DNA of 42,278 bases from Candidatus Freyrarchaeum guaymasense (GCA_030587405.1 JAUQZD010000008.1:1-42278), one strand, 5' to 3'; numbered from the stretch's first letter, positions 1-8,639 are shown. The notes: a model not told the origin generated them from the letters alone. Program-made: numbers and translations.

Positions 1-230
1 ACGTCTTCAAGGTTAACATAGAGCACCCTGCTCCTCTCAACACCCGAAGAAAGGATCTTCTTAACGAGCTGGAACATGTAAAACGTTTTCCCCACCCTTC
101 TAGGGCCGACTATGGACACCGCCCTTCTTATGGGGAGCCTAATGGGAACGTTAACTTCTCTTTCTACAAGCTCCGGCAACTCTTGCTCGTGGAAATCTCT
201 TATAACTTCAACCCAAGTCTCCCTCCGCAT
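1..230 (-). CDS. AAA-type ATPase, N-terminal part (runs off the window)
   Basis: The reverse strand opens with an ATG at 230-228 and stays open to the window edge, giving 76 residues. Around residues 42-49 there is a Walker A P-loop, GPRRVGKT, followed by the sequence YVNLED. This pairing is typical of the archaeal and bacterial AAA_14/DUF4143-type ATPases, which are often stand-alone genes of unknown role, sometimes toxin- or defence-linked. The rest of the protein, including Walker B, lies outside the window, so the family call rests on the N-terminus only. A perfect inverted repeat in an A/T-rich tract lies 22 bases upstream and probably belongs to its promoter. Confidence 0.75.
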   Translation of the reverse strand, partial: MRRETWVEVIRDFHEQELPELVEREVNVPIRLPIRRAVSIVGPRRVGKTFYMFQLVKKILSSGVERSRVLYVNLED

Positions 231-251
231 GGCAACCACAGGATCAACATA

Positions 252-280
252 TAGGGAAAAAAATTTAAAAAATTTCCCTA
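252..280. promoter_or_regulatory. A/T-rich inverted repeat upstream of the AAA ATPase gene
   Basis: TAGGGAAA at 252-259 is matched by its exact reverse complement TTTCCCTA at 273-280, with a 13-base A/T-only spacer. The spacer and flanks contain TTTAAA-type TATA-like sequence on the reverse strand. The position just upstream of the ATG at 230 fits a promoter with an operator or self-binding site. No regulator can be named. Confidence 0.45.
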
Positions 281-379
281 TTTAAAGAACCATTTTCAGG
301 AAGATACCTCAAAACACATCAGCCGCTAAGCAGCGTCAGCAGCCCCCGTCACCCAGCAACCCCCCACCCACACAGCCAG

Positions 380-1255
380 TTAAAGATCCTTTAAGAAATC
401 TAGGATGTACTCATTTACCAGGTCTGGCTCCTCGTTTTGAACCCAGTGCCCGCACTCCGGTATGTACTTGATCTCGTATGGCGCATCGACGTACTTTTCA
501 GCCCCCCTACTCACCTCCATGGTTAAGGCGAAATCCTTCTCCCCCCAAATAACCAAAGTTGGCGACTTCACCTTTGGAAAGCTTAACTGAACGTCTTCCA
601 TGAAAATCTCCGGCCTTATGTTCGCCCTATAATAGTTTATTCCCGCCGTTAACGCCCCGGGCTGCGACCAAGCCTCCACGTACCTTTCAATATCCTCCTC
701 GCTGAAAACCCCCTCCTTCACGGTGGACGTACGCAGCATCTCCCTTAAAACAAGATAGTTGTTCCTGCTAAAATACCTCTCAGGAACCTTTTCCAGCTGG
801 AAGAAGAAAATGTACCAGCTCCTCCTCAACTGCTCAGGGAGGTACTTCACCTTCTCCTGCCAGACAGCCGGGTGAGGCGCGTTCATCACGATAAGCCTTT
901 CGGTTGCTTCAGGATGAGTCATCGCGAAAGCCCACGCGACGACCCCTCCCCAGTCATGGCCAACGATCACAGCCCTCCTCTCACCGAAAGCCCTTATCAG
1001 CCCAAAAACATCCTCCACGAGCACGTTTAACCTGTAACTTTCAACCCCTTCAGGCTTATCACTCAGGTTATAACCCCTCATGTCCGGCGTAACAACCTTA
1101 AACCGTCTAGCCAGGACCGGTATCTGCTTCCTCCAAGAATACCAGAACTCTGGGAAACCATGCAGAAGAACAATTAGCCTCCCCTCACCCCTAACAGCAC
1201 AGTGAAGCCGCACACCATTAGCCTCTACAAACACATGCTGAACCCCTTCAGCCAT
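380..1255 (-). CDS. alpha/beta hydrolase, soluble epoxide hydrolase-like
   Basis: This is an alpha/beta-hydrolase-fold enzyme of the epoxide hydrolase/haloalkane dehalogenase group. Counted from the upstream ATG at 1276, the oxyanion motif HGFPEFW is near residue 40, the nucleophile elbow is GHDWGG with Asp as nucleophile, the acid is in GEKDFA and the catalytic histidine in CGHWVQNEEP near the end. Tyr residues in the cap (RSWY and NYYR) fit the epoxide-activating pair. I prefer the ATG at 1255 over the one at 1276, because GGTGAG lies about 6 bases before it. The substrate cannot be told from sequence. The gene stands alone, and a TATA-like TTTAAA occurs near 1325 on the reverse strand. Confidence 0.85.
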   Translation of the reverse strand: MAEGVQHVFVEANGVRLHCAVRGEGRLIVLLHGFPEFWYSWRKQIPVLARRFKVVTPDMRGYNLSDKPEGVESYRLNVLVEDVFGLIRAFGERRAVIVGHDWGGVVAWAFAMTHPEATERLIVMNAPHPAVWQEKVKYLPEQLRRSWYIFFFQLEKVPERYFSRNNYLVLREMLRTSTVKEGVFSEEDIERYVEAWSQPGALTAGINYYRANIRPEIFMEDVQLSFPKVKSPTLVIWGEKDFALTMEVSRGAEKYVDAPYEIKYIPECGHWVQNEEPDLVNEYILDFLKDL

Positions 1256-1276
1256 CACACACTCACCTCTCGCCAT

Positions 1277-1661
1277 CCAACCACGTTAAAATCCTCCAAC
1301 CATAATACCCGTCACCAAGCCACTTTTAAACCGTCCACCACACTTTAACCTAACGTATCCTTGAAGCCTAAACCGGTGCCTCTGTAACCTCCTTAATAAA
1401 TGGTCGTCAAGGATTATTCAACGGCTTCTTAAACGTTCTCTCAAACTGGCTCCCCACACCTTCACTCAGATCCAACAAGATTAGCCTTCCTCATTTTTCC
1501 TTTCCCATGACGGATGGTTAAACCATCGGAGGGGTAAACGTGGCGAACCGTCCTGACCAATACGGCAAGGCACCCGTGTAGGACCACGCCTCGGAAAAAT
1601 TTAAGCCACCTCCACTACCTCTAATTCTTGCAAGAAGCTTAAACTTCTAGAGGGAGTACTC
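1277..1661. other. intergenic region with a TATA box, no gene recognised
   Basis: These 385 bases separate two divergent genes. On the plus strand a TATA-like AAAAATTTAA lies near 1595-1606, about 55 bases before the ATG at 1662. On the minus strand TTTAAA near 1322-1330 could serve the hydrolase. A 13-codon ORF starting GTG near 1549 has a purine-rich ribosome site but is too short to call. I see no tRNA or convincing guide RNA. Confidence 0.4.
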
Positions 1662-1967
1662 ATGCGTGAACTGTTAAGAGAGGTTCAGAAGTTAAAGGTG
1701 AGATTGGAAGAGTACTTAAAGGAGGAAAACGCGTTTATAGAAGCTCTAAGAGAGGCAATTAAGGTGCTCACCGAGTTAAGCGAAAAGGCCGAATCGCTTA
1801 GTGCAGCCAATAAACCTACCGGTGAGATCGCCAACCTTCGAATTAAAGCCATCAAATCTCTTAGTGAAGCCTTGAAAAAAGAAGGAAAGGCTGAACACGA
1901 AAAAAGCCATTTGCTGGAATCATATAGCGCCCTAATTCTAGCATTGGAAGAGGCATCCAGGGATTAA
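1662..1967 (+). CDS. small helical coiled-coil protein, function unknown
   Basis: A 101-residue protein with almost only helix-forming residues. Residues 1-47 show heptad-like spacing of Leu, Ile and Val among Glu and Lys, then a short break (AANKPTGE), then a second helical stretch to the end. It has no cysteines, no signal peptide and no membrane segment. GGGAG lies 6-10 bases before the ATG, and a TATA-like sequence is near 1600. The shape suggests a two-helix hairpin or oligomeric coiled coil. I do not recognise a family. Codon use looks like the neighbours, so it is probably a real gene. Confidence 0.65.
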   Translation: MRELLREVQKLKVRLEEYLKEENAFIEALREAIKVLTELSEKAESLSAANKPTGEIANLRIKAIKSLSEALKKEGKAEHEKSHLLESYSALILALEEASRD

Positions 1968-2112
1968 CCCCCATCCCCTTCCTTCCCTTTCCAGATCCCC
2001 TTAAAACCTTTAGGAGATAACTACTCGGGTATGTTCAAAGGACGCTTACAATTGCAGAAATCTTATGTGCTTAATGTAGTGTTTTGCTTTAATGGTTTAA
2101 GGAGGGATTTAT

Positions 2113-3252
2113 TTGCTAAATGTTTTAGAGGATTTTCCTATAGCTAAACATGTAGATTATCTTAACACTGCGGCTATAGGTTTGGCTCCTTGTTGCGTGG
2201 TTGAACGAGTTAAAGAATTTGTTGAAAGCGTTTATGGAAAAGGAACCTTAGGGTTGTCCGACGTCGTTGAGGAGCGGATGCATGAAGGCCTCAGGGTTGA
2301 AGGTGCAAGGCTGCTTGGTGCCCATGTTAAAGACGTAGCTGTTTTCACCAGCGTCTCAGAAGCATTAAACATGATCGCATGGAGCCTAGGGCTTTCCAGC
2401 GGGAACGTGGTATCAGTTAGCCTTGAGTTTCCAAGCGTAACATACCCGTGGCTTAGAGTTGCCCGTAGCTCAAACATCGAAGTTAAGTTGGTTGAAGCTG
2501 AAGGCTGGCATGTCCCAGCTGATAAGCTGTTAGACGCCATAGACGAAGAGACGAAAGCTATTTGCGTGAGCCATGTTGAGTACCTAACAGGGCAGAGGAT
2601 CAACATCGTAAGCTTGTCTAAGGCAGCCCACGACGTTGGAGCGATCTTAGTAGTAGACGGAATACAAGCCGCAGGATACATCCCGATAAACGTAGAAAGC
2701 CTCGGCGTAGACGTGTACGTTACTGGAAGCTATAAATGGATGCTCGGACCAGTATCCGCAGCAGTAGCCTACATTTCAAGGAGCCTGTGGGAGAACTCAG
2801 AGCCAGCCTTCGTGGGCTGGCGGTCAACCGAGGAACCATTTAACTTTAACCCAGCGAGTTTGAGCTATGCGCCATCAGCAAGAAAGTTTGAATACTCAAC
2901 GACTGCGTACATTGCGAAAATGGGGTTTGCAGAATCAATAAAATACCTAAGACGTGTTGGCATAGAGAAAATCTACAGCCATAACATGAAGCTGTCAGGC
3001 ATGCTTATCGAAGAATTGGAAGCACTTAGAAACGTGAAGGTAATTACACCCCTAGATGAAAAGGAGAGAGGAGCAATAGTCACGTTCAAAATTGAAAGGG
3101 ATGCAAAATACGTGGCAGATCGACTTCGCCACCTAAAGAAACCTATAGAGGTAAGCGTCCGTAAAGGAATGTTAAGAGCCTCACCACATCTTTACAATAC
3201 AGAGCAGGACATACTCTACTTAGTAGAAAACTTGAAAAAACTAACTCAATAA
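2113..3252 (+). CDS. class V PLP-dependent aminotransferase / cysteine desulfurase-like enzyme
   Basis: The 379-residue protein begins with YLNTAAIGLAP, the N-terminal signature of the class V aminotransferase group that includes cysteine desulfurases, selenocysteine lyase-like and isopenicillin N epimerase-like enzymes. VVDGIQAAG near residue 185 supplies the PLP-pyridine Asp and Gln, and GSYKWMLGP near residue 210 carries the Schiff-base Lys. I see no clear mobile-loop catalytic Cys of true cysteine desulfurases, so an amino-acid lyase or epimerase-like role is equally possible. The start is TTG, preceded by GGAGGG with a 6-base spacer. The gene stands alone with no Fe-S assembly neighbours. 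Confidence 0.85.
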   Translation: MLNVLEDFPIAKHVDYLNTAAIGLAPCCVVERVKEFVESVYGKGTLGLSDVVEERMHEGLRVEGARLLGAHVKDVAVFTSVSEALNMIAWSLGLSSGNVVSVSLEFPSVTYPWLRVARSSNIEVKLVEAEGWHVPADKLLDAIDEETKAICVSHVEYLTGQRINIVSLSKAAHDVGAILVVDGIQAAGYIPINVESLGVDVYVTGSYKWMLGPVSAAVAYISRSLWENSEPAFVGWRSTEEPFNFNPASLSYAPSARKFEYSTTAYIAKMGFAESIKYLRRVGIEKIYSHNMKLSGMLIEELEALRNVKVITPLDEKERGAIVTFKIERDAKYVADRLRHLKKPIEVSVRKGMLRASPHLYNTEQDILYLVENLKKLTQ

Positions 3253-3487
3253 TTATCTGCCTCGTCTCCCACTTACCTGGGGAAATAGGGAAAATTCCCT
3301 GCGAACCTTGAGAAATCTTCTTTAGCTTAAACATGGTTAGGTTCCTCTTGGTTCTCTCACGTTTAAAGAAAAAAGAGGAGGGGTTACGTTAACTGAAGGA
3401 ATCAAAAGAAAGAAGTGGAGGTAATGCCATACAGGGAGTGTAGAGGGGGAATTAAGAGGGCGCGGGCGCTTCTAGCTTAAGTATAAC

Positions 3488-3817
3488 ATGGACGTGTTGC
3501 TCCTGTTTTCTCCCGTAAACTGGAGGTATTATGGCGGCTGGACGGCTGTCGCGCGAATGCACGGCGCCGTTTGTCGCTCCTGCATGATCGTCTGCAGAGT
3601 CCACGACCCAGTACTAGTAGCCCATGGCGCATTTTACTGGCAAACTACCCTGACAACGCACATTGAAGACATGCGCTTTTGGAGTGAGAGCGAAGGCGGG
3701 TATCTTCTAAGCATGACCCTTACGGGGAGAGACAGGAAAAGACTTCTAGGGCTTCTGGATAGCCGGAATGAATCCTTTCCTTTTTTAGCCGTCAAAACGA
3801 TGTCATACTGGTGGTAG
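3488..3817 (+). CDS. hypothetical protein, doubtful
   Basis: A 109-residue ORF starting with ATG just after a TATA-like AAGTATAAC and overlapping the start of the DUF72 gene by 7 bases, as expected for a coupled pair. It is rich in Trp, Tyr and Met and contains a CRSC and a VCR cysteine cluster near residues 29-36. I recognise no domain, and there is no good ribosome site. It may be a real small protein or a chance frame in the leader of the downstream gene. Confidence 0.35.
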   Translation: MDVLLLFSPVNWRYYGGWTAVARMHGAVCRSCMIVCRVHDPVLVAHGAFYWQTTLTTHIEDMRFWSESEGGYLLSMTLTGRDRKRLLGLLDSRNESFPFLAVKTMSYWW

Positions 3818-4536
3818 TGGTGGTTGATGTTTTCGTTGGGACAAGTGGTTGGTCATACTTTTGGAATCCTGAGGAGAGCTTTGACTGGTATGTTAGGGAA
3901 AGCGGCTTTAACGCCGTCGAGCTCAACGCTAGCTACTACAGGTTTCCATTCCCCAACCAAGTTAAGGCTTGGGCTAGGAAGACTCCTAAGGGGTTCAGAT
4001 GGGCGGTTAAAGCATCCCGGTTCATAACCCACGTTTTCAGGTTCAGCGAGCGCGCCGCCTCCACGTGGCGGAAGTTTAAACGCCTCTTCACCCCCCTAGA
4101 TGAAAAGATAGACTTCTACCTTTTCCAGCTTCCACCAAACCTAACCCCCACAAGCAAAACAGTAAAGAAGATAGAATCCTTCATCGAGGAAACAGGTTTA
4201 GGGTTCCGCTTCGCCATAGAGTGGAGGAACAGGAAATGGTTTAGTGAGGAATGGGTTGAATGGGCACGTAGCCTAGGCGTAACCATAGTGTCCGTGGACG
4301 CACCCGACCTCCCACGTAGAGTATTCGCGGTTGGAGGAATAGTATACCTTAGAATGCATGGCAGGACAGCGTGGTACTCCCACCTCTACACGAGGAAGGA
4401 GCTTGAAGAGGTGGCTGAGAGCATCGTGAGGCAGCAGCCCACCTCGATCCACGTCTTCTTCAACAATGACACGGGCATGCTCCCAAATGGAAGGGAAATG
4501 ATGGAAATCCTAAACCTCAAGTTTACCGCACGCTAA
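3811..4536 (+). CDS. DUF72 (YecE-like) family protein
   Basis: A 241-residue protein of the DUF72/COG1801 family, a TIM-barrel-like fold found in archaea and bacteria with no settled function. The family's N-terminal signature GTSGWSY is at residues 9-15, followed by FNAVELNASYYRFP and, further on, FRFAIEWRN and YLRMHGR. The length matches the family. The start is GTG, possibly with a later in-frame GTG as the true one (GTG codons cluster at 3811-3823). The 3' end overlaps the convergent MFS gene by 4 bases. Confidence 0.88.
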   Translation: MVVVVDVFVGTSGWSYFWNPEESFDWYVRESGFNAVELNASYYRFPFPNQVKAWARKTPKGFRWAVKASRFITHVFRFSERAASTWRKFKRLFTPLDEKIDFYLFQLPPNLTPTSKTVKKIESFIEETGLGFRFAIEWRNRKWFSEEWVEWARSLGVTIVSVDAPDLPRRVFAVGGIVYLRMHGRTAWYSHLYTRKELEEVAESIVRQQPTSIHVFFNNDTGMLPNGREMMEILNLKFTAR

Positions 4537-5729
4537 CAGGCACCTTCAGGGGGCTGCTGCCTTCCAACGCCTCCCCCGACAACCCTAAGCAGAGGGATGC
4601 TGGCTAAGGCGAGGGACGCTGCTGAAACGAAGAGGGCAGGATAGCCCAGGTTCTGCGCCACCACGCCGCTTAAAGCCGACCCTGCTATGCTTGAGACGGA
4701 GACTACGGCGTTATACGTCCCAATGGCCTCCCCCCTCTTCTCCCGCAGCGTGATCCTCACGGCGGCGGCTGGCCCCGCCACGTTCAAAATCGCCCACGTG
4801 AAGCCTGAAAACATCATAGCTACGATCACCGCGGCGACGCCATCCTTGCTCCTAGCCATCAGCCATGACAACGCGAAAACGGCCAGTATGACAGCCCTCC
4901 CAGCAGACGCCCCCCGCTGCACATAGAAGCTCCTCCCCCTAGAAATCCTCTCAACTCTTGAATAGGTCGCAGCCGAAACGGCTGAACTCGAAAAATAGGC
5001 TAAGAACACCTCACTGTTCGTAGCAGTCATATCCCTAAGAAAGATCGGGAGAAGGGAATATCCAAGAGACGTGGACGTAAACATTAGAAACGTGGATGCA
5101 AGGTAAAGGGCGAATGGGCCCGTAGCCTTCCCCTTGAGCCTCCCGCCTTCCCCCTCCCCTCTCAGCTTCCCTCGAACTCTAACCTCCTCCCGTGATGGGG
5201 GATCCCTGATAAGGGTGAAGGCGTAGGTGAGGCTTATCCCCCCTAGAACGGCTGAAAAGGCGAAAAGTTCCCTGTCGCTTGAAAAGCGAACCCACATTGT
5301 CCCTACGGCTAACCCTGCAATCCAGCCTAAGCCCCCAACCCTGTTAAACCTCCCGATCTCCCTTTCCCATTCATCCTCACTAGAAGTTTCAGTTATGAGC
5401 AAAACGGCTATCGGCACGCAGAGGGCAGTGGTGAAACCTGCAATCACACTGGCAAGGAGCGCATACGTTACGCTCGCCACATAATAGAACATGACGCCTG
5501 CGACGGTGAAGCCAAGGAAGCCTCCAAGCACGTACTTTCTCCGCTCCATCGTTCCGTCAGAAACCCGTCCAAGAATTATCGACGCCAAGGCCGCCGCCAG
5601 GTTATAGAGGGCCACAGCTAAACTTGCCTCCACCAGTCCTCCACCAAGCTCCCTCACGTAAACCGGTATCAGCGGAGTCATAGCAGCGCTTGCCATCTTA
5701 AAGGGGAAATAAGCCCTGTACCACTTCAC
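4533..5729 (-). CDS. major facilitator superfamily transporter
   Basis: A 398-residue membrane protein with about 12 hydrophobic segments in two halves. The conserved MFS motif A is seen as GRVSDGTMERRKYV between segments 2 and 3, where the canonical GxxxDRxGRR form is altered. A basic cytoplasmic loop near residues 180-200 joins the two halves. The fold suggests a drug or metabolite exporter, and the substrate is unknown. A TATA box and an inverted repeat about 50-80 bases upstream are listed separately. The C-terminus overlaps the convergent DUF72 gene by 4 bases. Confidence 0.85.
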   Translation of the reverse strand: MKWYRAYFPFKMASAAMTPLIPVYVRELGGGLVEASLAVALYNLAAALASIILGRVSDGTMERRKYVLGGFLGFTVAGVMFYYVASVTYALLASVIAGFTTALCVPIAVLLITETSSEDEWEREIGRFNRVGGLGWIAGLAVGTMWVRFSSDRELFAFSAVLGGISLTYAFTLIRDPPSREEVRVRGKLRGEGEGGRLKGKATGPFALYLASTFLMFTSTSLGYSLLPIFLRDMTATNSEVFLAYFSSSAVSAATYSRVERISRGRSFYVQRGASAGRAVILAVFALSWLMARSKDGVAAVIVAMMFSGFTWAILNVAGPAAAVRITLREKRGEAIGTYNAVVSVSSIAGSALSGVVAQNLGYPALFVSAASLALASIPLLRVVGGGVGRQQPPEGAC

Positions 5730-5777
5730 ACCTAATGCCCAGCCTACTCGGAAATGAGGGAAACAAGCAAAAACCGG

Positions 5778-5809
5778 TATTTAAAGTTAACTTAGACATA
5801 AACGTCTAA
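5778..5809 (-). promoter_or_regulatory. promoter with candidate operator for the MFS transporter
   Basis: On the reverse strand CTTTAAATACC (about 5778-5788) is a good archaeal TATA box 50 bases before the MFS start. Immediately upstream TTAGAC (5792-5797) and GTCTAA (5804-5809) form a perfect 6-base inverted repeat with a 6-base spacer. A dyad abutting the TATA/BRE region fits a regulator binding site, as expected for an inducible exporter. Confidence 0.5.
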
Positions 5810-5929
5810 AAACAGCCTCTTACCACCTTCAACAATTAAGAAGCACGAACATAAACCGAGGCTTCAACCCGCCGAACCCGCAACGATTTTATACTCTCAC
5901 CATCCTTCAAATCTTAAGGGCACGCCTAC

Positions 5930-5991
5930 ACGATGAAGCGATCCGGCAAGAACGACTCGTAAACGAGGATGATTAGTCAAAGTTACGCTGA
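5930..5991 (+). ncRNA. candidate C/D box guide RNA
   Basis: A TATA box (TTTTATACT, about 5887-5895) is followed about 35 bases later by ACGATGA (5930-5936), one mismatch from the C box RUGAUGA. A C' box, AGGATGA, is at 5966-5972 and a D box, CTGA, at 5988-5991. The 62-base span is typical of archaeal C/D sRNAs. The D guide AGTCAAAGTTACG is complementary to CGTAACTTTGACT, which resembles the conserved GUAACU-UGAC segment of 23S rRNA domain IV as I remember it, with one uncertain position. The D' box is not clear; a small hairpin CTCG-TAAA-CGAG occupies that place. Confidence 0.45.
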
Positions 5992-6354
5992 GGGGCAACA
6001 CCTATCCAACCAGTTAATACCCGAGCTCCACCCACCGAAAAGCATCCAAGCACCCACACCGCCCCCATCAAAATCAGCCCCCCGCCCCAACCCTTAAATC
6101 CCTAAAACATGCTAGACACTGCAAGGAACCCTCGTTTTCCAGTCAACGTTTCCTACGGGTATGGTGGAGAAGGAGGCGCCGACACCCAAACCCCCAGCAT
6201 TCATCACGGCGGAAAGAAATAATTCTAGAACCCCTGGTGCCCGGCTTCAAAACCATCAAACTCAAAAAGAGGACCACTTTGAACCCGCAAAGAGAGACGT
6301 AAAAGAGAGAACCATCTGCCCGCATCCAAGCTACCGAAACAGAAGGTGAAAGCG
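5992..6354. other. C-rich intergenic region, no gene supported
   Basis: The plus strand is very C- and A-rich here. A 62-codon ORF at 6161-6349 runs into the next gene but has low-complexity Pro/Lys/Arg-rich content and no recognisable domain. A TATA-like CCCTTAAATCCC is near 6091-6102. I see no RNA gene or repeat. Confidence 0.35.
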
Positions 6355-7125
6355 GTGACAACTTCCGATAGATTAAAGAAAGCAGTTGACAACATAGTAT
6401 TTAGTATTCTTCGAGGTGTCTCTTTGGGTTCAGACGTTATCGACGAAAAAATCTTTAAAAGCGAAGTCGACCCGGCTCTCATGCTCTCCTTCGTTAAGTT
6501 TGCCGCCGAAAAGATGGCAGAAACCTTCGGGCCAACATATAAGCGTCTCATCATAGAGTACGCCTTAAAGTTCGAGTCGGAGCTGCTGGGTGAGCGCCCC
6601 CCAGAAACCATCGACGACATCGAGCAACTAGCCAACTACCTACTCAGCAGGATTGAAAAGCATCCCAAGAGCTACTGCGCCCTTGTTTACGGGATGAGCA
6701 AAGTCGACCAGCTACTCCAAGGCGGGTCAGGAACAGCAAGAAGCGTCTCAGCTTCGGTACTGAAAAAAATATTCGAAGATTCAGGAATGCTAAACCAGCT
6801 GATCGGATCAACCGCCAACCCGTACGAAGCACTAACAAAGGTAGAGGAGCTCCTCGCCTCCATAAAAGCCAACATGCCCGGAGAAATAGTCCTCCAAAAC
6901 CTCTCAAACGGCAACCTTCGCATAATCATCCGCGATTGCCCTTACGTTGACGCTTGCAAGCGGATGCGCTCCGAAGGCCTCTGGAGACCCGACGGCACAC
7001 CAGAATGCTACCTCCTAACACGGTCAACCGTAATCGCCGAAATCATAACCGGCAAGCAATACGACTACAAAGTTGAGGAGCTCACCCCTCCAGAACGCTG
7101 CAGCGGATACGTACACCCCATATAG
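6355..7125 (+). CDS. V4R-like / cysteine-containing protein of unknown function
   Basis: About 256 residues. The N-terminal 120 residues are helical, the middle contains a Gly/Ser-rich linker near residue 123, and the last 70 residues hold the sequence DCPYVDACKRM, an ECYLL and a final RCSGYVHP. Spaced cysteines after a helical hairpin, together with an ITGK-Y-Y-KVEE stretch, recall the C-terminal half of V4R (4-vinyl reductase-type) small-molecule or metal-binding domains. This is a resemblance, not a firm match. I choose the GTG at 6355 over the GTG at 6346, because GGTGA lies 5 bases before it. Codons favour A and C at third positions more than in most genes here. Confidence 0.6.
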   Translation: MTTSDRLKKAVDNIVFSILRGVSLGSDVIDEKIFKSEVDPALMLSFVKFAAEKMAETFGPTYKRLIIEYALKFESELLGERPPETIDDIEQLANYLLSRIEKHPKSYCALVYGMSKVDQLLQGGSGTARSVSASVLKKIFEDSGMLNQLIGSTANPYEALTKVEELLASIKANMPGEIVLQNLSNGNLRIIIRDCPYVDACKRMRSEGLWRPDGTPECYLLTRSTVIAEIITGKQYDYKVEELTPPERCSGYVHPI

Positions 7126-7271
7126 CCCGTAAAAACACCCACCAACCCGCCTAAGCCACACCTCACCCCTCCACCCTTAAACTGAAAGACGCTTAAACCA
7201 GCTCAGAACACAATTTTTTATCTGGAAACCACACAAAGGGTACCCTACCTTAACGTTTGAGGAGGCGTCTT

Positions 7272-7754
7272 ATGCCTGAACATGAAAAAGACGGGTTAAA
7301 AGGGAGAAAGGCAACACTCTTCTCGCTTGGACTCGCAAACTTCATGCACCGCGCCGACATCGAAGCCCTCCCAGCATACATCACGTCGATAGCACGCGAA
7401 TTCGCCGAACCCAGAACAATGATGGGCCTAATGGTCTTCGCCAGAACAATATTCTACACAATCGCAGCACCAATCTGGGGATACATAGCAGACAAATACT
7501 CCAGAAAAAAGTCCTACTAGCCGGATGCGCAACATGGGGAATCCTAACATTCATCTCAGCATTCGCCCAAGACTACAACCAGCTCCTAGCACTAAGAGTA
7601 CTAATAGGCGTAGGATTGGCATCGGGTAATTCAAAATATCCAGACGAGACCTCCTAGAAATAGTGAAAATCCCAACAATGATCATCCCCTTCGTCCAAGG
7701 AATAGCAGGCATGATCCCCTGGACGGTACTCGTTGCACAATCACACTTCCCTTA
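7272..7754 (+). pseudogene. 5' remnant of an MFS transporter gene, frameshifted and truncated
   Basis: GAGGAGG lies 6 bases before an ATG at 7272, downstream of a TATA-like TTTTTTATC. The frame encodes the first two membrane segments of an MFS protein and the motif GYIADKYSRKK, then breaks in a run of six A at 7505-7510. One extra A would restore VLLAGCATWGILTFISAF, the third segment. Near 7626-7632 the text jumps, with loss of roughly 130 residues, to FKISRRDLLEIVKIPTM, which normally lies after segment 6. The homology ends at about 7745 in GMIPWTVLVAQ. It is clearly non-functional. The neighbouring minus-strand gene ends at 7752, at the break. Confidence 0.8.
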
Positions 7755-8639
7755 ATTATGCTCTTCAATCATCTGCTTAGTTTCCGCCACTATTTCGCTT
7801 CTCTTTTCCTTCGCTTTCTCGTTGATAATTTTAGGGTTTATTGCGTACCTAATTACCCATTCTTCGTTTGCCTCGCCAAGATTCTTCACACTCACTTTGA
7901 ATGGTTTAACCTCAAAATTAGGTAATTCTAGCCATCCAATCCACTTTAAAAACCCTCTAACAAAATCTCTCTCCACCTTGTTTCCTCCGTCATTCTTTTC
8001 CAAAAAATAATCCATAATTTTTCTCCTTACCTTTCCCACTACTCTTCTCTTCATCTCCGATAAGATTCCATCTAACTCATCAAATAAACTTACGGGTAAC
8101 GTAATAGCCATACTCTTTCCATTAGCGTACTTCCATACTAACCCATCTTCAATTATTTCCTTTCTTTTCTCCACCCACTCTTTAATGGGACCTGCTTCCT
8201 CACGACTTAACACAACATCGACACCTGAAACACGGTATGCTAGCCCCGATGCTAACGCTACCCCTTTCCGCGTCCCGAGAAACGGCAAAAACACTAAAGC
8301 AAGAGAACCGCTGTAATTAAGACGGCTATACACAGCCAACTCACATCCTTCCTTCCTTAAGCGGACATTCACCTTCAAAATTCTTGGCTTTCCAGTAATA
8401 ACTGGCGCCTTTAACTTGCACATTCTTGAGAACTCCTCATAAAACGCTAAGGCTTCTGAAAACATTTGTTCAATACGTGGATGAACAACAAACTTCTCTA
8501 TTAGTTTGCCATACGCATCCCAAGCGCCTTTAATGCCAGCTCCCTTCTCTCTTAACATTTCCTCAAGCACCCTCGGAAAACCACCTAAAAACTTCCTCCA
8601 TGAAAGAGAATACACCTCTTCAATATTTGTCCTTTTAAT
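7752..8639 (-). CDS. hypothetical protein of the inserted block
   Basis: The intact frame from the GTG at 8615 gives 287 residues. In the same frame an ATT at 8639 adds eight residues (IKRTNIEE), stands 4 bases after AGGAGGGGG and overlaps the stop of the upstream gene as ATTAA. An unusual ATT start is therefore possible, whereas the GTG has only a GAAGAG that is too close. The protein is mixed alpha/beta, rich in Lys and Glu, with no cysteine cluster, membrane segment or known motif. A hydrophobic Gly-rich stretch near residues 105-130 may be a core strand-turn-strand. I do not recognise it. Confidence 0.6.
   Translation of the reverse strand: MKRTNIEEVYSLSWRKFLGGFPRVLEEMLREKGAGIKGAWDAYGKLIEKFVVHPRIEQMFSEALAFYEEFSRMCKLKAPVITGKPRILKVNVRLRKEGCELAVYSRLNYSGSLALVFLPFLGTRKGVALASGLAYRVSGVDVVLSREEAGPIKEWVEKRKEIIEDGLVWKYANGKSMAITLPVSLFDELDGILSEMKRRVVGKVRRKIMDYFLEKNDGGNKVERDFVRGFLKWIGWLELPNFEVKPFKVSVKNLGEANEEWVIRYAINPKIINEKAKEKRSEIVAETKQMIEEHN

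Noticed and set aside
1549..1590. 13-codon ORF with GGAGGGG before a GTG
   Set aside because: Too short to support as a gene, and the sequence has no known leader-peptide pattern.
2232..2681. 149-codon open frame antisense to the class V aminotransferase
   Set aside because: It lies wholly inside a gene with clear family motifs, has Ser/Thr-rich low-information content and no ribosome site. The same holds for the long antisense frames in asd (15028-15531), EPSP synthase (36532-36999), chorismate synthase (34868-35461), ftsZ (40167-40697) and across spt5/secE (38901-39719).
6161..6349. 62-codon plus-strand ORF before the V4R-like gene
   Set aside because: Low-complexity Pro/Lys/Arg/Asn content, no domain, and its end overlaps the better supported start at 6355.
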